Assembly (NCBI GenBank): GCA_903858075.1
Contig: CAIOHI010000214.1
Coordinates: 1 to 13,682 of the forward strand
DNA: 13,682 nt
DNA from: an uncultured Actinomycetes bacterium
Lineage (GTDB): Bacteria; Actinomycetota; Acidimicrobiia; Acidimicrobiales; Ilumatobacteraceae
Reading direction: 5' to 3'
Position numbers and translations under genes: made by a program. The notes under the pieces are model-generated. The model saw only the letters and a program-made list of their open reading frames with translations. It had not been told where the DNA came from and searched no databases. Below are positions 6,420 through 11,214 of this stretch, one piece after another (position 1 is the stretch's first letter; each line of letters starts with the position of its first letter).

Positions 6420-7466
6420 TTATTGTTGAACCACGTTCGCTCCAGCTACAAGAGGCAGGTCAAGAAATGTGCGCACCCCTGCAGGGGCATTTACCACTGC
6501 AGGAATTGAATGAAAAGCACGCATTGCGGTGCCAACCAGACCATTGGTGGTCCACTTATCTGCTTCGAAATGCAAACGTGGGGTCCCCTCAATGGTGCAG
6601 ACCCAGGCAGGGCTTTGCCATTGCGGTGCGACACTTTTGTGCACCTTATATATGGCCTCTAAGCGAATGACATCTCGTCCATAGGCAACACCACACCATT
6701 CCCATCGCTGGGCAGCAACGGTTCCTTGTGGAACGAGGCCAGCGGCAATGGTGAGATCCTCTTTTGCTAACTCAATTTCTGACTCCGCGGTGAGTTCATC
6801 AAGTTCGAGGCCTAAACCGTCGGCCATCATCAAGACGCTTTCTTCAAAGAGTCCGCTGAGCCATTTGCGATAGCGAGCAGTGTGTTCTTCATATGCATCG
6901 GGCGTGAGCGAAAAACCCATGACATCAAAAATAATTTGCGGTGATGCGTAGAAAGAAAAATCAGAATGTTCACGTACCAAGATGGACTTGATGCTCTGTG
7001 AATGTGATGTGAAAATGAGTGGCACAAGTTCGGCCATAAAGCCGGGGTTGACCCCAGTGCCATGAAGTGACACTCCTCCAAAGGCACATGCAGCTTCTAG
7101 TTCACGCAGAACATCGGCGCCGTACGCCTTGGGGTAGACGTAGCCAACAGTGGTGATTACATTTTTTCCACTACGCAATAGTGCACAAATATCTTTAGTG
7201 TCTTTTGTTGGATCTTCGTTTACTTGAGCACCAGAAAGCGGCATGTGTAAAACGACATCGGCTTTTAATTTCAAGATTTCGTTGATGTCGCTTGTTGCTT
7301 TCACACCACAAGCAGGAAGACCTACAAAATCGGCAGCGTCAACACCTACTTTGCTGGGTGACGAAACGTAACATCCCACCAGTTCGTAGTTGTCGTGCTC
7401 AAGAACCGATCGCAAAGCGGCTTGTCCAACATTTCCCGTTCCCCATTGAATGACTGAGATGCTCAT
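6420..7466 (-). CDS. DapB-like NAD(P)-binding oxidoreductase (diaminopentanoate-dehydrogenase-like)
   Basis: A 348-residue protein with an N-terminal Rossmann domain of the dihydrodipicolinate-reductase type. VIQWGTGNVG (5-14) gives the GxGxxG nucleotide loop (Gly9, Gly11, Gly14), ADVVLHMPL ends the binding fold, and SGKNVITTVGYVYP and SLHGTGVNPGFMAELVPL form the hinge and substrate region. The C-terminal half resembles the domain of 2,4-diaminopentanoate dehydrogenase relatives (FDVMGFSL, WEWCGVAYGRDVIRLEAIYKV). It is much longer than true DapB (about 250-270 residues), so a lysine-pathway role is unlikely. Such proteins are common in Actinobacteria, often among lipid or xenobiotic catabolism genes, and are mostly uncharacterised. 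TATCTT lies six bases before ATG 7466. The specific reaction is not known. Confidence 0.83.
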   Translation of the reverse strand: MSISVIQWGTGNVGQAALRSVLEHDNYELVGCYVSSPSKVGVDAADFVGLPACGVKATSDINEILKLKADVVLHMPLSGAQVNEDPTKDTKDICALLRSGKNVITTVGYVYPKAYGADVLRELEAACAFGGVSLHGTGVNPGFMAELVPLIFTSHSQSIKSILVREHSDFSFYASPQIIFDVMGFSLTPDAYEEHTARYRKWLSGLFEESVLMMADGLGLELDELTAESEIELAKEDLTIAAGLVPQGTVAAQRWEWCGVAYGRDVIRLEAIYKVHKSVAPQWQSPAWVCTIEGTPRLHFEADKWTTNGLVGTAMRAFHSIPAVVNAPAGVRTFLDLPLVAGANVVQQ

Positions 7467-7478
7467 ATGCCAAAGATA
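7467..7478 (-). promoter_or_regulatory. Leaderless-type -10 box for the DapB-like oxidoreductase
   Basis: TATCTT at 7473-7478 is followed by TGGCAT and the ATG at 7466, within the short gap after the aldose epimerase gene. Confidence 0.6.
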
Positions 7479-7496
7479 CTGCAGTGAGAAATGGGC

Positions 7497-8300
7497 TCAG
7501 GTAGGTGGCCCGAGGCGAATAGTAAATTCAGCACGAACAGCCTGATTTGGTTGAACAACGTCGAGAAAGTTTTCGGAGATGAGGTTGAAAGCATTCGGAG
7601 GCCCGGTTTGAGGCTCAATGCAGGTGGCGTGCGTAAGTTCGTCGTAGATCACCCAATACTTGGCGGTACTCGTGAGAGAAATAGCAACACCATCGATAAC
7701 GAGTGTGGGTTCAGTGATGACGTCTGTAAAACAGTCATCCCAAGGGCCATCTGTGGGCGCAACCATGCGGCCCGTCAATATGTGATCAACATCCTTTTCA
7801 AACATAGAGCCAAAAGCAAAATGCACAGAATCTGGTTTCTTCCAGCATGGGTGCCATCCAAGTTGATATGGAAATGGTTCAAGGGAATGAATTGTTAAAA
7901 CACATTTCACTTCCTCGGGTGTGACATGGACGCTGTGTTCACAAGTACCAGCAAAGGGCCACAGTGTTTGTGAGCCGTCATCAAGTGTGATGCTCATGGT
8001 CAGATGAGTATCACTGTGCTCTGTGATCTCCCATGGCCTGGTAACTACAGTGCCATGAATGGCGTGTTGCCCGTGATTCTGCAACGTGGAGTAACGATTC
8101 TCGTTCCAAGAAAAAGCGCCACGGGCAAGTCGCCCCGCAAATGGAGCCATTGGGTAGCAACCCCAAGTGAGGGGAGTATTCAGAGACTCTTTGTGTGTTT
8201 GACCGATGAGAACTTCATGGTTGTTATAAAAAATTTGTGCGATGCGGCCGCCATCTTGTGGTGCAACCTCAGCACGTATGTTGCCGGCCTGAAGAAGCAC
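7497..8300 (-). CDS. Aldose 1-epimerase family protein (GalM-like)
   Basis: A beta-sandwich mutarotase that interconverts alpha and beta sugar anomers. Counting from GTG at 8300 (267 residues), the first active-site His is in HAIHG (His82), the second in GWHPCW (His150), and the catalytic base Glu is in TCIEPQTGPPNAFN (Glu229), in the correct order. LRAEV-type N-terminal and GRLARGAF strands also match. The frame is open to a TTG at 8330. I prefer GTG 8300 because it overlaps the ligase stop by one base (TAGTG), which is typical coupling, and because the family starts near GNIRAEVAPQDGG. It is co-transcribed with the acyl-CoA ligase. No sugar pathway is visible nearby, so the physiological sugar is unknown. 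Confidence 0.85.
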   Translation of the reverse strand: MLLQAGNIRAEVAPQDGGRIAQIFYNNHEVLIGQTHKESLNTPLTWGCYPMAPFAGRLARGAFSWNENRYSTLQNHGQHAIHGTVVTRPWEITEHSDTHLTMSITLDDGSQTLWPFAGTCEHSVHVTPEEVKCVLTIHSLEPFPYQLGWHPCWKKPDSVHFAFGSMFEKDVDHILTGRMVAPTDGPWDDCFTDVITEPTLVIDGVAISLTSTAKYWVIYDELTHATCIEPQTGPPNAFNLISENFLDVVQPNQAVRAEFTIRLGPPT

Positions 8301-9835
8301 TAGTTCACTTTGCGCTGAAGGTTTGCCCAATACGGCTCTCGCAGTTTGAACTTCTGCAGTTTGCCGGTTGCCGTGCGGGCGAGTTCAGTGCGGAACTCCA
8401 CTCGCTTCGGGCATTTATAACCAGCGAGTTTTGTTTTCACGTAGGCAATGAGAGCATCTTCAGTAAGCGCTGAGTCGGCTGCTTTCACCACGAGAGCCAT
8501 GACCAACTCGCCCCATTTCTCATCGGGCACTCCAATGACAGCTACTTCAATCACTTCAGGATGCGAGAACACGGCATCTTCTACTTCGATAGAACTGACG
8601 TTTTCGCCACCAGAAATGATGACGTCTTTTTTGCGATCGGAAATGGTGACGTAGTTACCCTCACTCATCGTGCCGCCATCGCCTGTATGAAACCATCCGT
8701 CAACAATTGCTTTGCTGGTTTCTTCAGGCTGTTCCCAGTAGCCAGCCATAATGATGCTGCTGCGTGCGAGTATCTCACCTTCATCATCGAGACGAAGTTC
8801 TACACCCAATGCAGGAGCACCAGCCGCGCCGAGGTTCACTGCACGTTCGTGCGGAGTAAGAACATCCCATTCACTACGACCACGATTCATGGTCAGTAAC
8901 GGCGCTGTTTCTGTGAGCCCATAAATTTGTACGAACTCCCAACCAAGTTCTGTTTCGATGCGCTCGATGGTGCGTGTTGGTGGTGGTGCACCGGCTACAA
9001 CAATGCGTACACGCCCACGACCAGGAATTTCCCCTGGCCATGTTGCTGCTGCATCAAGAATCATATTTGCTACTGCAGGTGCACTACACAACATAGTGAT
9101 GCCGTATTGATCGATGCGTCGCAGAATTTCTGCACCATCTACTTTGCGCAGAATAACGTGCTCGCCACCCATCGCCGTCACCGCATAGACCATGCCCCAA
9201 CCGTTGCAATGAAATTGCGGAAGTGTGTGCAAGTAAATGTCGCGATCGTTCACACCAAGTTGCCAACCAAAAGTTGCCGCATTCACCCACAAGTTACGGT
9301 GCGTCAGTTGCACGCCTTTCGGGCGAGCGGTGGTGCCACTGGTGTAGTTCACCGTCGCTGTGGCATCTTCATCGGGTGCCCACGGCCGTGGTTCAACACC
9401 ATATTTATACAAAATGCTGTCGGACTCTTCGCCAATGACGAAACGATGCTTCGCGGTAACCGACTTCAACGATTCATCGAGTTCTGGGTCAACAATGAGA
9501 ACATCAGCACCACTGTGCTCAACGATGTACTGCACTTCCTCGGCCACTAAACGAAAGTTCACTGGTACAAGCACTCGCCCAAAACCACTCACACCAAAAA
9601 ATGAAGTGAACAAACGTGCCGAGTTGTGGCTCACCATTGCCACACGAGCACCTTGTGGAATACCTAATGCGTCGAGCCCGGCCGCCTGCGCGCGGGCACG
9701 CTCTGCAACTTGGTTGTAGGTCAGTGAACCCCACGATGTGGCAGGTTGATCGGGTTCATCGGTAATTGCTGTGCGGTTGCCATACACAAGCTCGGCACGG
9801 CGCAAATGATCGACAATTGTCAGCGGCACTTTCAT
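8300..9835 (-). CDS. Acyl-CoA synthetase (AMP-forming, fatty-acid/aromatic-acid CoA ligase family)
   Basis: A 511-residue adenylate-forming enzyme that activates a carboxylic acid to acyl-AMP and then acyl-CoA. Motifs in order: YTSGTTARPKG (164-174, ATP phosphate loop), AGAPPP (281-286), YGLTET (305-310), HTGD (383-386), SDRKKDVIISGGEN (399-412, hinge and adenine region) and TGKLQKFKLRE (490-500) with the catalytic Lys492. The length and the PQFHCNGWG segment (206-214) fit medium- or long-chain FadD-type ligases as well as cinnamate/benzoate-type ligases, so the acid cannot be named. TACACT lies six bases before ATG 9835, in the 28-base gap behind the first TetR gene, which may therefore regulate it. 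The stop overlaps the epimerase start. Confidence 0.93.
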   Translation of the reverse strand: MKVPLTIVDHLRRAELVYGNRTAITDEPDQPATSWGSLTYNQVAERARAQAAGLDALGIPQGARVAMVSHNSARLFTSFFGVSGFGRVLVPVNFRLVAEEVQYIVEHSGADVLIVDPELDESLKSVTAKHRFVIGEESDSILYKYGVEPRPWAPDEDATATVNYTSGTTARPKGVQLTHRNLWVNAATFGWQLGVNDRDIYLHTLPQFHCNGWGMVYAVTAMGGEHVILRKVDGAEILRRIDQYGITMLCSAPAVANMILDAAATWPGEIPGRGRVRIVVAGAPPPTRTIERIETELGWEFVQIYGLTETAPLLTMNRGRSEWDVLTPHERAVNLGAAGAPALGVELRLDDEGEILARSSIIMAGYWEQPEETSKAIVDGWFHTGDGGTMSEGNYVTISDRKKDVIISGGENVSSIEVEDAVFSHPEVIEVAVIGVPDEKWGELVMALVVKAADSALTEDALIAYVKTKLAGYKCPKRVEFRTELARTATGKLQKFKLREPYWANLQRKVN

Positions 9836-9847
9836 TTAGAAAGTGTA
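9836..9847 (-). promoter_or_regulatory. Leaderless-type -10 box for the acyl-CoA ligase operon
   Basis: TACACT at 9842-9847 is followed by TTCTAA and the ATG at 9835. The gap sequence has no Shine-Dalgarno match. Confidence 0.6.
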
Positions 9848-9863
9848 GGCATATTAAAGGTGT

Positions 9864-10478
9864 CTATATTTTGCCGAAGAGCAAGTAATCGGCTGCTTCA
9901 ACAAAGGTATGGACCCAATTGAATTCCTGTGTTGCAGGGGTGAGCTCAACTATTGCGTAAGAGGTAATGGTGGCAATGTACCAAGACGCCAAATTCTCAA
10001 TGTTGAGGTCCGGGCGAATCCAACCCTTACTTTGCGCGATGTGCAGTGGTTTCGAGAGTTCAATGATTGCCGCCACGATGCTTTCACTTACCGCTGCCGT
10101 GAGAGACGGACGGTTGATGGTGGCGCCCAATACATTCACGCGGTCCGCACGGCGGCGTGTGCCTTCGGGACCGAAAAAGGAGGGGAGCGATTGCCTCAAC
10201 AATGCGCGGAACTCTTCTTTCGTTGTGCATTTGTCTACTTCATCTGCAAATACATTGGCATTAAAAGCAAACTCACGAACAAATCGTGAGGCTTGTGCCG
10301 CTTCAAGCAGCCCTTCGCGATTGTGAAAGAAGTGATAAATAGAGGTGACAGCTACGTGTGAAGCTTGCGCAATTTCAGCAACGTGAACACCGCTCTCGCC
10401 AGCAGTATCAATGGCTTCTACGGTCAGACGCAGAATTTCATCTCGCGTAGAGAGACCAGAATCGTGTTTGATAGCCAC
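9864..10478 (-). CDS. TetR-family transcriptional regulator (first)
   Basis: A 204-residue one-component regulator. The N-terminal helix-turn-helix covers about residues 11-56: TRDEILRLTVEAIDTAGESG, then VHVAEIAQASHVAVTSIYHFFHNREGLL with the recognition helix at about 42-50. The remaining all-helical part (60-204) would bind ligand and dimerise. It starts with GTG at 10478, supported by TAAGAT exactly six bases upstream. A perfect 8-bp palindrome AAGATCTT (10482-10489) overlaps that box and could be part of an autoregulatory site, though it is short. The gene lies between the second TetR gene and the acyl-CoA ligase, all on one strand. Control of the ligase is a reasonable guess but not shown. 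Confidence 0.9.
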   Translation of the reverse strand: MAIKHDSGLSTRDEILRLTVEAIDTAGESGVHVAEIAQASHVAVTSIYHFFHNREGLLEAAQASRFVREFAFNANVFADEVDKCTTKEEFRALLRQSLPSFFGPEGTRRRADRVNVLGATINRPSLTAAVSESIVAAIIELSKPLHIAQSKGWIRPDLNIENLASWYIATITSYAIVELTPATQEFNWVHTFVEAADYLLFGKI

Positions 10479-10490
10479 AGAAAGATCTTA
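10479..10490 (-). promoter_or_regulatory. Leaderless-type -10 box for the first TetR gene
   Basis: TAAGAT at 10485-10490 is followed by CTTTCT and the GTG start at 10478. The same hexamer is used upstream of the surface-protein gene at 11203. Confidence 0.58.
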
Positions 10491-10510
10491 CGAGGCGACG
10501 ATCGTGATTT

Positions 10511-11119
10511 TCATTGCGGGGGGTATTTCGCAAGCAGCGACAGGATGTGGCGCCAAAGGTTCATGACTGGTTGGACGGTATCAACTGAGTCCATATCTAA
10601 CATTGGGGCAAATGTGCCCGACGCAAGACCAATAGCGATACCAATGATTGCTGTCGCTCGTGCGATTTCTGGGTCGAGTTTTTCAATGTCGATGTAGCGG
10701 GCGGTGAGGGTATCCAAAAAGATTTGATTCTCTAAGAGATGGTGTAACTGAACGCCTTCGAGGTTTAACCAGAGCAATAATCGAATGGCAGAAACAATTT
10801 TTGGATCGGCGAAATTGATTGCTGGCGTTCCTGGTGTTGCCTGCATTGCAATTTGAACAAATTGAGAAATCTCTTGGTTCAAGACGGCAACAAGAAGGTC
10901 GTTTTTCGAGCCAAACCATGTGTGGACGAACCCAGCATTGACGTCGGCAAGCACGGCTATTTCGCGCACGCCTACCTCTGAAATGGGCCGACCTTGAATG
11001 AGTTGGGTGGCGGCATCAATGAGCCGACGCTCACCTTCGGCACGGGTAATGGGCGATCGGCGCTTGGTGGGAGCTGTTTTGACAGCGGCAGCCTTCGCCG
11101 GGGTCTTTTTCGCTGCCAT
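10511..11119 (-). CDS. TetR-family transcriptional regulator (second) with basic N-terminal tail
   Basis: A 202-residue TetR-type regulator. Residues 1-25 form a Lys/Ala/Pro-rich tail (MAAKKTPAKAAAVKTAPTKR) preceding the usual HTH domain. The helix-turn-helix is at about 28-75 (GERRLIDAATQLI, then ISEVGVREIAVLADVNAGFVHTWFGSKNDLL). The rest is a helical ligand domain. The frame extends to an ATG at 11164, but I place the start at 11119. The longer start lies inside the 38-base inverted repeat, whereas ATG 11119 has TAACCT seven bases upstream. It diverges from the secreted surface-protein gene, with the inverted repeat between them, so it most likely represses itself and that gene. The ligand is unknown. 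Confidence 0.88.
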   Translation of the reverse strand: MAAKKTPAKAAAVKTAPTKRRSPITRAEGERRLIDAATQLIQGRPISEVGVREIAVLADVNAGFVHTWFGSKNDLLVAVLNQEISQFVQIAMQATPGTPAINFADPKIVSAIRLLLWLNLEGVQLHHLLENQIFLDTLTARYIDIEKLDPEIARATAIIGIAIGLASGTFAPMLDMDSVDTVQPVMNLWRHILSLLAKYPPQ

Positions 11120-11132
11120 GGTGCGCAGGTTA
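11120..11132 (-). promoter_or_regulatory. Leaderless-type -10 box for the second TetR gene
   Basis: TAACCT at 11127-11132 is followed by seven bases and the ATG at 11119. This is the only seven-base spacing among the clear cases here. Confidence 0.5.
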
Positions 11133-11159
11133 GCTTTTTCCCAGAGAATTGCCCAAATG

Positions 11160-11197
11160 AACATACTTTGACTGCTGACTAACAGTCAAGGTATGTT
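11160..11197. promoter_or_regulatory. Inverted-repeat operator candidate between TetR and surface-protein genes
   Basis: The left arm AACATACTTTGACTG (11160-11174) and the right arm CAGTCAAGGTATGTT (11183-11197) are reverse complements at 14 of 15 positions around an 8-base centre. The right arm ends five bases before the -10 box of the surface-protein gene, covering its -35 region. The left arm lies just upstream of where the second TetR gene's -35 contact would be. This position and symmetry fit a TetR dimer or pair-of-dimers site controlling both genes. Confidence 0.7.
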
Positions 11198-11202
11198 CTG
11201 CC

Positions 11203-11214
11203 TAAGATAAGGCT
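11203..11214 (+). promoter_or_regulatory. Leaderless-type -10 box for the surface-protein gene
   Basis: TAAGAT at 11203-11208 is followed by AAGGCT and the ATG at 11215. AAGG in the gap is too close to the ATG to be a good ribosome-binding site. Confidence 0.58.

Noticed and set aside
8301..8330. TTG at 8330 as the aldose epimerase start
   Set aside because: It would add ten residues overlapping the ligase C-terminus. The GTG at 8300 overlaps the ligase stop by one base and fits the family start better, though TTG cannot be fully excluded.
8927..9550. A 207-residue plus-strand open frame rich in Cys, His and aromatic residues
   Set aside because: It is antisense to the conserved core of the acyl-CoA ligase. 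The composition is that of a shadow frame and no family is recognised.
9909..10326. Two overlapping plus-strand open frames of about 120 residues
   Set aside because: Both are antisense to the first TetR gene and show no domain or promoter; the TetR protein explains the region.
11120..11164. ATG at 11164 as the start of the second TetR gene
   Set aside because: It lies within the inverted repeat and lacks a -10 box at the usual distance; ATG 11119 has one seven bases upstream.
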